Origin: JBBSNV01 sp964458605
GTDB lineage: Bacteria; Pseudomonadota; Alphaproteobacteria; Reyranellales; JAQSWP01
NCBI GenBank assembly: GCA_964458605.1
Contig: CAYWLS010000003.1
Coordinates: 1-64,000, forward strand
Direction: 5' to 3'
Length of the DNA stretch: 64,000 bases
Below, one piece after another: positions 35,286 to 43,826 of the stretch. Each line of letters begins with the position of its first letter. Position 1 is the stretch's first letter. The position numbers and the translations under genes are program-made. The notes under the pieces are model-generated. The model had not been told where the DNA came from. It made no database searches and saw nothing but the letters and a program-made list of their open reading frames with translations.

Positions 35286-35326
35286 CGCGCTGTCTTACCA
35301 CGCGCGATGGTCCCATCACAGGCGCG

Positions 35327-35908
35327 CTACTGGCTGCGCTGGCGCAGCATGGCGGTGAGCTTGCCCAGGTCGCCGTTGCTCGATTGCAGCACCGAGCCGA
35401 AATCGGCGCGCTGGGTCTGGCCCATGCTGACGCCCTCGATCACCACGTCGACGATGCGCCAACCGCCGTCGGCCTTGCTGAGCTGCCAGTCGACGCCGAC
35501 CTCGCGATTGTCCGCCTCCAGCACGTTGGTGCGCACCATGGCGGCGGCAGCGCCGGCACTGTGGGCGCTGACGATGGTCATCGGCCGTCCGGCATAGAGG
35601 AAGAAGCGCTTGGCGTAGCTCTTGGCCAGGTAGGCGCGGAAGGCATCGATGAAATCGTGCCGCGCCTGGTCGCTGGCATTGGACCAGTAGCGGCCCAGCA
35701 CGAACGCCCCCATGGCGCGGACGTCGAAATCGCGATCCAGGATGGCGGCAAATCGCTGCCGCTCTTCGCCCTGGGTGGCATCGGCGCGCACCTGCTGGGC
35801 GGCGGCCTGCAGGAAGCCACGCGCATCGGCGACGTCGTCGGCGCGCGCCGACGCGGCGAACAAGGCGAAGGCGGCAAGAATAGACAGCACAGGCATGGCA
35901 AGGCGCAC
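35327..35908 (-). CDS. MlaC/Ttg2D-family periplasmic lipid-binding protein
   Basis: 193 residues with a signal peptide (MRLAMPVLSILAAFALFAASARADD). The mature part has the MlaC pattern AILDRDFDVRAMGAFVLGRYW, FIDAFRAYLAKSYAKRF, and the DWQLSKADGGWRIVDVVIEGVSM strand region. MlaC ferries phospholipids between inner and outer membranes. A GTG start at 35908 is used because CGAGGTG precedes it; an ATG at 35896 also works. It is the first gene of the unit running into the ELM1-like and acyl-AMP ligase genes. A carrier for the sphingolipid is a reasonable inference. No mlaA/B/D/E/F is present. Confidence 0.82.
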   Translation of the reverse strand: MRLAMPVLSILAAFALFAASARADDVADARGFLQAAAQQVRADATQGEERQRFAAILDRDFDVRAMGAFVLGRYWSNASDQARHDFIDAFRAYLAKSYAKRFFLYAGRPMTIVSAHSAGAAAAMVRTNVLEADNREVGVDWQLSKADGGWRIVDVVIEGVSMGQTQRADFGSVLQSSNGDLGKLTAMLRQRSQ

Positions 35909-36267
35909 GGCACACCTCGGTCAGGAATCGGGACGTTTCGGACGGACCCGGCGCCGGTCGCGAGCGGACGCGCCAGAGCGACGGAACGCGGACGGCGGGA
36001 CCGTCCGCGCCGGCAAAGTCGGAGCGCAAAGTGTCCGGATCAAGGCAAGGACGGTAATATTTTCCGACCGGCTTGCCGCCCCGCCGCCCGGTCGGGACGG
36101 CGGAACGGGCGGCCGCCGGCTTCGCGACACGCGGGGCAGGGTTGCGGCGGCAATATTGACAGTACCCGTAGGGACACTGATATTTGCCGCTTTTCCGGGG
36201 CCCGGTTCGCTTGAACAGGCCCCGGCTCGTTTCTGAAGCCAGCCACAACGCCTATAGGAGGGACACC
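35909..36267. other. Divergent promoter region between the mlaC-like gene and argD
   Basis: No gene is supported here. The left half is GC-rich and featureless. The right half holds the argD promoter and a leader hairpin, with arms CCGGGGCC (36195-36202) and GGCCCCGG (36218-36225). Confidence 0.6.
36156..36184 (+). promoter_or_regulatory. Sigma-70-type promoter of argD
   Basis: TTGACA (36156-36161), 17-base spacer, GATATT (36179-36184). The -35 is perfect and the spacing ideal. The transcript would have a leader of about 75 bases with an 8-bp hairpin at 36195-36225 before the ribosome site AGGAGG. Confidence 0.7.
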
Positions 36268-37446
36268 GTGATCCCCGCAGTGATGCCGACTTACGATCGC
36301 AGGGACGTCGCTTTCGAGCGCGGCGAGGGAGCCTATCTCTTCGCCACCGACGGCCGACGCTACCTGGATTTCGCCAGCGGCATCGCCGTGACCGGGCTGG
36401 GCCATGCCCATCCGCATCTGGTCGCCGCGCTCAAGGCGCAGGCGGAGAAGCTGTGGCACGTCTCCAACCTGTTCCGCATTCCCGAGGGCGAGGTTCTGGC
36501 CAAGCGGCTGGTCGACCATTCCTTCGCCGACACCGTGTTCTTCGCCAATTCCGGCGCCGAAGCGGTCGAGGGCGGCATCAAGATCGTGCGCAAGTATCAC
36601 GACGAGACCGGAAACCCGCAGCGCTTCCGCATCATCGGCGCGCACCAGGCCTTCCACGGCCGCACCCTGACCACCCTGGCGGCGGCGGGCAATGCCAAGT
36701 ATCTCAAGGGCTTCGACCCGCAGATGCCGGGCTTCGACCATGTGCCGTTCGGCAATCTCAACGTGCTGCGCAACGCCATCACCGACGAGACCGCGGCCAT
36801 CCTGGTCGAGCCGGTGCAGGGCGAAGGCGGCGTGCGCGCCGGCGACGTCGAATATCTGCGGGGCCTGCGCGCGGTGTGCGACGAATACGGCCTGCTGCTG
36901 TTCTTCGACGAAGTCCAGTGCGGCATGGGGCGCACCGGCAAGCTGTTCGCCTATGAATGGGCCGGCATCGAGCCCGACGTGCTGGCCACGGCCAAGGCGC
37001 TGGGCGGCGGCTTCCCGGTCGGCGCCATCCTGGCCACCGAAAAGGCGGCGGTCGGCATGAAGTTCGGCAGCCACGGCTCGACCTTCGGCGGCAACCCGCT
37101 GGCCATGAGCGTGGCCAACGCGGTGCTCGACGTGATGCTGCGGCCGGGTTTCTTCGACCATGTGGTCGAGATGGGCCAGAGCCTGCACCGGCGCATGAAC
37201 CTGCTGGTGCAGCAGCATCCGCGCATCCTGGCCGAGGTGCGCGGCAAGGGCCTGCTGGCCGGGCTGCGCTGCACGATCGAGAACGGCAAGGTGATCGACG
37301 CGCTGTTCCGCCAGGGCATGCTGGTGGCCGGCGCCGCCGACAACGTGGTGCGGCTGCTGCCGCCGCTGATCATCGAGGAAAAGCACATCGACGAGGCGGC
37401 CGCAAAGGTCGAGGCCGCCTGCGTCGAGCTGGAAAAGGCCGCGTGA
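36268..37446 (+). CDS. argD: Acetylornithine aminotransferase
   Basis: PLP class III aminotransferase, 392 residues, making N-acetylornithine from its semialdehyde in arginine synthesis. Marks: YLDFASGIAVTGLGHAHP, FFANSGAEAVEGGIK, AFHGRTL, LLFFDEVQCGMGRTGKLFA, and the PLP lysine in LATAKALGGGFPVGA. The start is GTG at 36268, chosen for the ribosome site AGGAGG a few bases upstream and for the family N-terminus (PTYDRRDVAFERGEG). It overlaps argF by one base. Succinyldiaminopimelate aminotransferase activity is common for ArgD too. Confidence 0.92.
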   Translation: MIPAVMPTYDRRDVAFERGEGAYLFATDGRRYLDFASGIAVTGLGHAHPHLVAALKAQAEKLWHVSNLFRIPEGEVLAKRLVDHSFADTVFFANSGAEAVEGGIKIVRKYHDETGNPQRFRIIGAHQAFHGRTLTTLAAAGNAKYLKGFDPQMPGFDHVPFGNLNVLRNAITDETAAILVEPVQGEGGVRAGDVEYLRGLRAVCDEYGLLLFFDEVQCGMGRTGKLFAYEWAGIEPDVLATAKALGGGFPVGAILATEKAAVGMKFGSHGSTFGGNPLAMSVANAVLDVMLRPGFFDHVVEMGQSLHRRMNLLVQQHPRILAEVRGKGLLAGLRCTIENGKVIDALFRQGMLVAGAADNVVRLLPPLIIEEKHIDEAAAKVEAACVELEKAA

Positions 37447-38381
37447 TGCCCGCCGACAGCCAATCGATCAGCGCCACGCCCCGCCATTTCCTCGATCTCG
37501 ACAAGATCGATCGCGGCACCCTGCGCGACATCCTCGATCGCGGCCGCGCCTACAAGGACGGCAAGGACCAGGCCCAGCCGCTGGTCGGCAAGACCCTGGC
37601 GATGATCTTCGAGAAACCCTCGACCCGCACCCGCGTGTCGTTCGAGGTCGGCATGCGCGAGCTGGGCGGCCAGGTGGTGATGCTGGGCCATACCGACACC
37701 CAGCTCGGCCGCGGCGAGAGCGTGGCCGACACCGCGCGGGTGCTGTCGCGCTATGTCGACATCATCATGATCCGCACGACGTCGGAGGAAAAACTCCTCG
37801 AGCTCGCCCAGCATGCCACCGTGCCGGTGATCAACGGCCTGACCGACCGCACCCATCCCTGCCAGTTGATGGCCGACGTGATGACCTTCGAAGAGCATCG
37901 CGGGCCGATCAAGGGCCGCACCATCGCCTGGTCGGGCGACGGCAACAACATGGCGACAAGCTGGATCCATGCCGCGGTGCAGTTCGACTTCGAACTGCGC
38001 ATCGCCTGCCCGCAGGAGCTGATGCCGCCTTCCGACGTGCTGCGCTGGGCGCAGGGCAAGGGCGGCAAGGTCGTGGTGGCGCATCGCCCGCAGGAAGTGA
38101 TCAAGGGCGCCGACTGCGTCGTCACCGACACCTGGGTATCGATGGGCGACGAGGCGCCGGAGAACGCCAAGCGCCGGCACAACCTGCTGGCGCCGTTCCA
38201 GGTCGACGACGATCTGATGGCCAAGGCCAAGAGCGACGCCATCTTCATGCACTGCCTGCCGGCGCATCGCGGCGAGGAAGTCACGGCCAGCGTGATCGAC
38301 GGCAAGCAGTCGGTGGTGTGGGACGAAGCGGAGAACCGGCTGCACGCGCAGAAGGGCATCCTGGCCTGGTGTCTGTCGTAA
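37446..38381 (+). CDS. argF: Ornithine carbamoyltransferase
   Basis: Converts ornithine and carbamoyl phosphate to citrulline. It has 311 residues. EKPSTRTRVSFEVG is the carbamoyl-phosphate loop; HPCQLMAD and MHCLPAHRGEEV (catalytic Cys) are typical. The start ATG shares a base with the argD stop (TGATG), so translation is coupled. argD-argF-hslO is a rightward operon with 0-5 base gaps. ArgF competes for ornithine with the decarboxylase at 11596. Confidence 0.96.
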   Translation: MPADSQSISATPRHFLDLDKIDRGTLRDILDRGRAYKDGKDQAQPLVGKTLAMIFEKPSTRTRVSFEVGMRELGGQVVMLGHTDTQLGRGESVADTARVLSRYVDIIMIRTTSEEKLLELAQHATVPVINGLTDRTHPCQLMADVMTFEEHRGPIKGRTIAWSGDGNNMATSWIHAAVQFDFELRIACPQELMPPSDVLRWAQGKGGKVVVAHRPQEVIKGADCVVTDTWVSMGDEAPENAKRRHNLLAPFQVDDDLMAKAKSDAIFMHCLPAHRGEEVTASVIDGKQSVVWDEAENRLHAQKGILAWCLS

Positions 38382-38385
38382 GGCG

Positions 38386-39369
38386 ATGGCGGACGATCGC
38401 GGTCATGCTGCCTGGCACGGCGAGGCAGCCCTTCCGTTTCAGGTTCCCGCCCTCGATCTGCGCGGCCGGCTGATCCGGCTGGGTCCCTCGCTCGACATCA
38501 TGATCGAGCGGCACAACTACCCGCCGGCGGTGGCCGAGCTGCTGGCCGAGGCCATGACCTTGGCCGCCACCCTGGCCAGCTCGATCAAGTACGACGGCAT
38601 CTTCACCCTGCAGATCAGGGGCGACGGACCGGTTCGCCTGCTGGTGACCGACGTGACCTCGTCGGGCCAGATGCGCGGCTACGCCCAGTTCGACCGCGCC
38701 AGGCTGGAGGCGGCGCTGGCCGAAGGCGCGCCCGACATCAGCCCGGTGCCGCGCCTGCTGGGCGCCGGCACGCTCGCCTTCACCGTCGACCAGGGGCCCG
38801 ACACCGAGCGCTATCAGGGCGTGGTGGCGCTGGAGGGCGCCACCCTGGCCGAATGCGCGCAGGGCTATTTCCGGCAGTCCGAGCAGCTCAAGACCGGGCT
38901 GCGCCTGGCCGTGTCGCGCCAGGTCAACGGCGACGGGCCCAATGGCCCTGGGGCGCACTGGCGCGGCGCGGCGCTGATGATCCAGCGCCTGCCGGGCGAG
39001 CTGACGCCCGACGGATTCTCCGACGACAGCGACGAGGCCGACGAGCGCTGGCGCGTGGCGATCATCAAGCTGTCGACCACCACCGACCAGGAAATGCTCG
39101 ACGGCAGGCTGCCGGGCGAGCAGCTGCTTTACCGCCTGTACCACGAGGAAGGCGTGCACGCCTCGCCGCCGCGGCGCCTGGAATTCGGCTGCCGCTGCTC
39201 GCGCCAGCGCATCGAGAACGTGCTGCGCTCCTTTCCCAAGGAGGAGATCGCCGAGCTCAAGGACGACAGCGGCCAGATCGTGGCGACCTGCGAATTCTGC
39301 CTGACGGAGTATCGCTTCAGCGAAGCCGAGGTCGAGGCATTAGGGGCGGGGAAGAAGAACAACCAGTAA
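38386..39369 (+). CDS. hslO: Redox-regulated chaperone Hsp33
   Basis: 327-residue holdase chaperone activated by oxidation. The C-terminal zinc centre is visible as FGCRCSRQR and, 30 residues later, TCEFCLTEY (CxC plus CxxC). The N-terminal domain includes ALTLAATLASSIKYDG-type helix sequence and LLVTDVTSSGQMRGYAQF. It lies four bases after argF in the same operon. It ends close to a palindromic repeat (39390-39475). Confidence 0.95.
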   Translation: MADDRGHAAWHGEAALPFQVPALDLRGRLIRLGPSLDIMIERHNYPPAVAELLAEAMTLAATLASSIKYDGIFTLQIRGDGPVRLLVTDVTSSGQMRGYAQFDRARLEAALAEGAPDISPVPRLLGAGTLAFTVDQGPDTERYQGVVALEGATLAECAQGYFRQSEQLKTGLRLAVSRQVNGDGPNGPGAHWRGAALMIQRLPGELTPDGFSDDSDEADERWRVAIIKLSTTTDQEMLDGRLPGEQLLYRLYHEEGVHASPPRRLEFGCRCSRQRIENVLRSFPKEEIAELKDDSGQIVATCEFCLTEYRFSEAEVEALGAGKKNNQ

Positions 39370-39389
39370 AGCGCATCACGCCAGAGGGC

Positions 39390-39475
39390 CTTAACCTCTC
39401 CCACCGGGAGAGGTCGACGGCCCCTCACCCGCTCGCGCTTTGCGCTCGCGACCTCTCCCGGTGGGAGAGGTTAAG
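39390..39475. repeat. Palindromic intergenic element, copy 1 (27-bp perfect arms)
   Basis: Arms 39390-39416 and 39449-39475 are perfect inverted copies, each itself nearly palindromic (core CTCTCCCACCGGGAGAG). They flank a 32-base spacer that has its own GCTCGCG/GCGCTCGCG similarity. The right arm ends in TTAAG, overlapping the argE stop. It lies between convergent genes hslO and argE, so it may terminate both. Similar palindromes recur in many alphaproteobacterial genomes as REP-like elements. Confidence 0.85.
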
Positions 39476-40643
39476 ATTTCGCCCCACCCCGAACCGACCA
39501 GTCGGCCAGCCGGCGCATGAAGGTCTCGCAGGCCGCGACCTGCGATGTCTCGATGAACTCGTTGGGCTGGTGCGCCTGGGCGATGTCGCCGGGACCGCAG
39601 ATCACGACATGGAAGCCGGCCTGCTGGAAGATGCCGGCTTCGGCGGCATAGGCCACGCTGGCCGAGGCATTGGCGCCGGTCAGATGGCGGCACAGCAGAT
39701 CGGCCGGGTTGTGCTGTTCGGGCACCAGCGGCGGCACGCCGGCGCGCTTGCGGGTCTCGATCGTGGCGTCGGGCGCGTAGCGGCGCATGCGCGGCAGCAA
39801 CTCGTCGTCGCAATAGGCCTGAACGCGATCCAGCACCTCCATCGGATCGTCGCCGGGCAGCGCGCGATACTCCCATTGCACCATGCATTTGCGCGCCAGG
39901 ATGTTGCCGGCGGTGCCGCCGTTGATCACCCCGACATTGATGGTGCCGTAGCCGGGATTGAAATCGCTGGGCTTGGCGCGGGCGCGCAACTCGTCCTGCA
40001 GGCGATTGAGGAAGTGGAGCAGCTCGCCGGCGTAGTGCACCGCCGAGACGCCGCTCTCGACCAGGCTGGAATGCGCCTCGCGACCGGTGATTTCGGTGAA
40101 GAACGAATTGATGGCTTTGTGCGAATGCACCACCTGCATCATGGTGGGCTCGCCCACGATCAGCGCGTGCGGCTGGGGCAGGTGACCGCGCATCTGCTCG
40201 GCCAGCGACCAGGCGCTGAGGCAGCCGATCTCCTCGTCGTAGGTCAGCGCGATATGGATCGGCACCTTGAGGTCGCGCCTGAGGAATTCCGGCACCATCG
40301 CAAGAGCAACCGCGGGAAAGCATTTCATGTCGGCGGTGCCGCGGCCATAGAGCCTGCCGTTCTTCTCGACCATCTGGAACGGATCGCTGTCCCAGGGCTG
40401 GCCCGCCACCGGCACCACGTCGCTGTGGCCGGCCAGCACCACGCCGCCCGGCACCTTGGGACCGATCGTGGCGTAGAGATTGGCTTTGCTGTTGTCCTCG
40501 TTGGGCAACAGCGTGCTGTCGACGCCATGACCCTCGAGATAGTCGCGCACGAACCGGATCAGCGCCATGTTCGACAGCACCGAGGTGGTGTCGAAACCCA
40601 CCAGGCGGCCCAGCATCTCGGTCGGGGTGAATGTGTCAGCCAT
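39471..40643 (-). CDS. argE: Acetylornithine deacetylase
   Basis: M20 metallopeptidase of 390 residues, releasing ornithine from N-acetylornithine. Marks: VLAGHSDVVPVAGQPW (first metal His), YGRGTADMKCFPA, TYDEEIGCLSA (catalytic Glu pair), and GREAHSS. The start is MADTFTPTEML. Some relatives act on other N-acyl amino acids; the nearby arg genes support ArgE. The stop lies within a palindromic element. Confidence 0.9.
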   Translation of the reverse strand: MADTFTPTEMLGRLVGFDTTSVLSNMALIRFVRDYLEGHGVDSTLLPNEDNSKANLYATIGPKVPGGVVLAGHSDVVPVAGQPWDSDPFQMVEKNGRLYGRGTADMKCFPAVALAMVPEFLRRDLKVPIHIALTYDEEIGCLSAWSLAEQMRGHLPQPHALIVGEPTMMQVVHSHKAINSFFTEITGREAHSSLVESGVSAVHYAGELLHFLNRLQDELRARAKPSDFNPGYGTINVGVINGGTAGNILARKCMVQWEYRALPGDDPMEVLDRVQAYCDDELLPRMRRYAPDATIETRKRAGVPPLVPEQHNPADLLCRHLTGANASASVAYAAEAGIFQQAGFHVVICGPGDIAQAHQPNEFIETSQVAACETFMRRLADWSVRGGAKS

Positions 40644-40751
40644 GGCTTATCTGTGCCTGAAAATTGATTGGCGTTCCAGTCTTTCGCCTGTCCGGCGGCG
40701 AGAGACTGCGCGAGCGACAGCGCGTGCAGTCGGCTGAGAGGCCGCATAGAA

Positions 40752-40813
40752 GATTCCCGACCTCCCACCCGGCGCTTGGTGCCGACCCGTCCCGGTGGGA
40801 AAGGTCGGGAATC
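40752..40813. repeat. Palindromic intergenic element, copy 2 (diverged)
   Basis: Arms 40752-40769 and 40794-40813 match as inverted copies with a 2-base insertion on the right. They share the CCGACCT...CCCACC / GGTGGG...AGGTCGG pattern of the element at 39390. The right arm reaches into the folE stop codon, as copy 1 does at argE. Confidence 0.75.
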
Positions 40814-41519
40814 ACGCGCCGAAATCGGTCGAGGTGCCGCGGTTGATGATCGACAGGAATTCCTTGCGCGTGGCCTCGTTTTCGCGGAACGCGCCCAGCA
40901 TGTGGCTGGTCACCATCACCACGCCGTGCTTGTGCACGCCGCGCGTGGTCATGCATTGATGCGCCGCTTCGATCACCACCGCCACACCTTGCGGATGCAG
41001 CACCTCGTCGATCGCCTTGGCGATCTGCGCCGTCATCTTCTCCTGGATCTGCAGGCGCTTGGAATAGGCATCGACTACCCGCGCCAGCTTGGAGATGCCG
41101 ACCACGCGCGAGCGCGGCAGGTAGGCGACATGGGCGCGGCCGATGATCGGCACCATGTGGTGCTCGCAATAGGATTCCAGCCGGATGTCGCGCAGGATCA
41201 CCATCTCGTCGTAGCCCTCGACCTCCTCGAAGGTGCGCTGCAGCACCTCATGCGGGTCGATGTCGTAGCCGGCGAAGAATTCCTCGTAGGAGCGCACCAC
41301 CCGGCCGGGCGTGCCGCGCAGGCCTTCGCGCGAGGGATCCTCGCCGGCCCAGCGGATCAGGGTGCGCACCGCCGCTTCGGCCTCTTCGCGGCTGGGACGC
41401 TGCGCCGGCGGCAGGATCGCCGTGCCGTTGGTCTCCCGGGACGATTTCTCGTGCGGGATCCGCACCGGCCGACCGGCGGAGCGCGAAGCGGAACGGGACG
41501 TGGAACGCGATTTGGCCAT
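40812..41519 (-). CDS. folE: GTP cyclohydrolase I
   Basis: First enzyme of tetrahydrofolate/pterin synthesis. It has 235 residues, with an Arg/Ser-rich nonconserved head of about 40 residues. Signature parts: LESYCEHHMVPIIGRAHVAYLP (zinc Cys/His), VVGISKLARVVD, QEKMTAQIA, and CMTTRGVHKHG with the second zinc cysteine. The stop touches the second palindrome. Confidence 0.96.
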   Translation of the reverse strand: MAKSRSTSRSASRSAGRPVRIPHEKSSRETNGTAILPPAQRPSREEAEAAVRTLIRWAGEDPSREGLRGTPGRVVRSYEEFFAGYDIDPHEVLQRTFEEVEGYDEMVILRDIRLESYCEHHMVPIIGRAHVAYLPRSRVVGISKLARVVDAYSKRLQIQEKMTAQIAKAIDEVLHPQGVAVVIEAAHQCMTTRGVHKHGVVMVTSHMLGAFRENEATRKEFLSIINRGTSTDFGA

Positions 41520-41559
41520 GGCGGCTTTCCTTTGGCTTGGCCCGCCGTCGTGGAATCGG

Positions 41560-41952
41560 TCAGTTGATCGACTTGGCGACGTGCGGGCTGTCGAGCGAGA
41601 AGGCGGGGATGGCGACGTCGAAGGTCTCGCCGCCCTCGCCCACCATCTGGTAGGTACCGCTCATGATGCCCGACGGCGTGTTGAGCGGCGTGCCGGAGGT
41701 ATATTCGAAGGCCTGGCCGGGTTCGAGGATCGGCTTCTTGCCGACCACGCCGGCGCCGCGCACCTCGTGCACGCGGCCCATTTGGTCGGTGATGCGCCAG
41801 TAGCGATTGCGCAACTGCACCTTCTCCGGCCCGAGATTCTCGATGCGCACGTGATAGGCCCACACGTAATGGCTCTCCGCCGGCGAACTCTGGTCCTCCA
41901 GATAGCTCGGATTGACGGTGACCTTGATCGAGCGCGTGACCGATGAATACAT
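41560..41952 (-). CDS. apaG: ApaG protein
   Basis: 130-residue ApaG/F-box-A-like beta-sandwich protein. It begins MYSSVTRSIKVTVNPSYL and has the family blocks YHVRIENLG, RYWRITDQMGRVHEVRGAGVVG and GTPLNTPSGIMSGTYQM. The E. coli homologue is tied to Co/Mg efflux and ApaH; the exact role is unresolved. It stands 40 bases before folE on the same strand. Confidence 0.95.
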   Translation of the reverse strand: MYSSVTRSIKVTVNPSYLEDQSSPAESHYVWAYHVRIENLGPEKVQLRNRYWRITDQMGRVHEVRGAGVVGKKPILEPGQAFEYTSGTPLNTPSGIMSGTYQMVGEGGETFDVAIPAFSLDSPHVAKSIN

Positions 41953-42061
41953 GCGTTTTGTCCTGGCGCGGCCGACTTTCCCGACAAATATCGGGACTGC
42001 GGCCGCCCCTGTCCAGTGGGACGGCCGGCCTCATGCCAACGCCAGGACGGCCCAGTCTATT

Positions 42062-43258
42062 CTACGCCTTCAAGGCCTGGCACAGATCGTCGATCACGTC
42101 CTGCGGATCTTCCAGCCCGACCGACAGGCGCAACATGTCGTCGCCGATGCCGAATTCGGCGCGCAGTTCCGGCGCCAGGCGCTGGTGGGTGGTGGTGGCA
42201 GGATGCGTCACCAGGCTCTTGGTGTCGCCCAGATTGTTGGAGATGTCGATCAGCTTCAGCCTATTGAGCGCCTTGAAGGCGGCGTCCTTGCCGCCCTTGA
42301 CGGTGAAGGCGACCATGTTGCCGCCCCGGCGCATCTGCTTGCGCACCAGCGCCTTCTGCGGATGATCCTCGCGCAGCGGATAAAGCACCTTGCCGACGCG
42401 GCTGTCGCCGGCCAGCGCCTCGGCCACCCTCTCGGCATTGTCGCAATGCCGGTCGATGCGCAGTCCCAACGTCTCCAGGCCCTTGAGCAGGATCCAGGCG
42501 TTGAACGGCGACAGCGCCGGGCCGGTATGGCGCAGAAAAGTGGTCAGCTGGTTGTCGATATAGTCCCGGGTGCCCAGGACGGCGCCGCCCAGGGCGCGGC
42601 CCTGGCCGTCGATATGCTTGGTCGCCGAATAGACCACCACGTCGGCGCCCAGCGCGATCGGCTTCTGCAGCATCGGGCTGGAGAACACGTTGTCGACCAC
42701 CACGCAGGCGCCGGCCTTGTGGGCCAGTTCCGACACCGCCGGGATGTCGACGATCTCGAGCGTGGGATTGGACGGGCTCTCGAAGAACACCGCCTTGGTC
42801 GGCTTCGACAGCGCCGCGCGCCACTGGTCGAGATCGCGGCCGTCGACCAGCACGCTTTCGATGCCGAAGCGCGGCAGCAGGTCGTTGACGATATAGAGAC
42901 AGGAGCCGAACAGCGCGCGTGCCGCCACGATGCGGTCGCCGGCGCGCAACTGGCAGGCCAGCGAGGCGAACACCGCGGCCATGCCGCTGGCGGTGCCGCG
43001 ACAGGCCTCGGCGCCTTCCAGCGCCGCCAGCCGGTCCTCGAACATCGACACGGTGGGGTTGGAGAAGCGCGAATAGATGAAATGGTCGTTGGCGCCGGCG
43101 AAGGCGCCCGAGGCCTGCTCGGCCGAATCGTAACAATAGCCGGAGGTCATGAAGATGGCTTCGCTTGTCTCGCCGAAGCCGCTGCGCCGCTGGCCGCTGC
43201 GCACCAGCCTGGTCTGCTCGCGCCAGCCGTTTTCGTCCTTGCCCACTTCCTTGCCCAT
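42062..43258 (-). CDS. metZ: O-succinylhomoserine sulfhydrylase
   Basis: PLP enzyme making homocysteine from O-succinylhomoserine and sulfide. It has 398 residues in the Cys/Met metabolism family. Marks: SGYCYDSAEQA, ASGMAAVFASLACQL, VVVDNVFSSPMLQKP, the PLP lysine in VVYSATKHIDGQG, and RLSVGLEDPQDVIDDL. The ATG at 43258 has a GGGAG ribosome site. The leader carries a SAM-II riboswitch and terminator, so it is turned down when S-adenosylmethionine is plentiful. O-acetylhomoserine relatives exist; MetZ is the usual alphaproteobacterial assignment. Confidence 0.92.
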   Translation of the reverse strand: MGKEVGKDENGWREQTRLVRSGQRRSGFGETSEAIFMTSGYCYDSAEQASGAFAGANDHFIYSRFSNPTVSMFEDRLAALEGAEACRGTASGMAAVFASLACQLRAGDRIVAARALFGSCLYIVNDLLPRFGIESVLVDGRDLDQWRAALSKPTKAVFFESPSNPTLEIVDIPAVSELAHKAGACVVVDNVFSSPMLQKPIALGADVVVYSATKHIDGQGRALGGAVLGTRDYIDNQLTTFLRHTGPALSPFNAWILLKGLETLGLRIDRHCDNAERVAEALAGDSRVGKVLYPLREDHPQKALVRKQMRRGGNMVAFTVKGGKDAAFKALNRLKLIDISNNLGDTKSLVTHPATTTHQRLAPELRAEFGIGDDMLRLSVGLEDPQDVIDDLCQALKA

Positions 43259-43287
43259 GTCGCGCTCCCGCCGGTCTCGGCCGGCAA

Positions 43288-43312
43288 CAAAAACCCCGGC
43301 CAACGGCCAGGG
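43288..43312 (-). terminator. Intrinsic terminator between the SAM-II riboswitch and metZ
   Basis: On the minus strand CCCTGGCC-GTT-GGCCGGGG (one G-U pair) is followed directly by TTTTTG. It lies about 20 bases after the riboswitch core and 30 before the metZ start, the expected position for an expression platform working by transcription attenuation. Confidence 0.8.
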
Positions 43313-43331
43313 CTTTCGTTCAAGCACCCGA

Positions 43332-43385
43332 CCTTTTAGCGTTTTTTAACGTGGTCGCAAGCCGGCCGGCTCAAATCACCACGGG
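43332..43385 (-). promoter_or_regulatory. SAM-II riboswitch
   Basis: The minus strand reads CGTGGTGATTTGAGCCGGCC, then GGCTTGCGACCACGTTAAAA and AACGCTAAAAGG, matching the SAM-II (metA motif) consensus: P1 stem CGTGGT/ACCACG, a GGTGATTTG loop, the GGCTTGC strand and a CGCTAAA pseudoknot tail. SAM-II is known from alphaproteobacterial methionine genes. A small GCGGGT/ACCCGC stem lies just upstream (43390-43407), after the NIPSNAP gene. Confidence 0.92.
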
Positions 43386-43438
43386 ACGAGCGGGTTTTTA
43401 GACCCGCCGCCCGGCACCGTCAAGTGACGGCAATTGCC

Positions 43439-43756
43439 CTATTTCAGCGGGGAAAAAGGCAGCGGCGTCAGGATGCGGTTCTCCATCTTCTGGATATACG
43501 GCATGGCCTTGGCCAGATAGGCCAGCCACTCCGCGTTGCCGGCCATCTCGGCGCGGCGCCGCTCGCGCTCGGCGTAGCTGTCATAGGCCCACCAGTGCAC
43601 GATCTGATTGAGCTCGCCCACGTCGGTGACGAAGAAGCCGACCAGCCGGCCCAGGATGCGGCTCTGCACCGGCAGGCCCTCCTTCTCGTACAGCGCCATC
43701 CACTCCTTGAGTTTGCCCGGCACCAGATTGTAGGTGCGTTCGTCGACGATCGTCAT
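43439..43756 (-). CDS. NIPSNAP family protein
   Basis: 105 residues of the NIPSNAP ferredoxin-like fold. It starts MTIVDERTYNLVPGKLKEWM and has the family segment GFFVTDVGELNQIVHWWAYDSYAERERRR. The ATG at 43756 has GGAG seven bases upstream. The biochemical function is unknown; NIPSNAP-like proteins are often tied to catabolic pathways. It follows the dehydratase gene by 70 bases on the same strand and may be cotranscribed. Confidence 0.88.
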   Translation of the reverse strand: MTIVDERTYNLVPGKLKEWMALYEKEGLPVQSRILGRLVGFFVTDVGELNQIVHWWAYDSYAERERRRAEMAGNAEWLAYLAKAMPYIQKMENRILTPLPFSPLK

Positions 43757-43826
43757 GACCATGCTCCGTATCGAGTGCGCGCCGGATTCGGCTTCGAGAC
43801 CGAGCACGGTCTCGAACCATCCGGCG

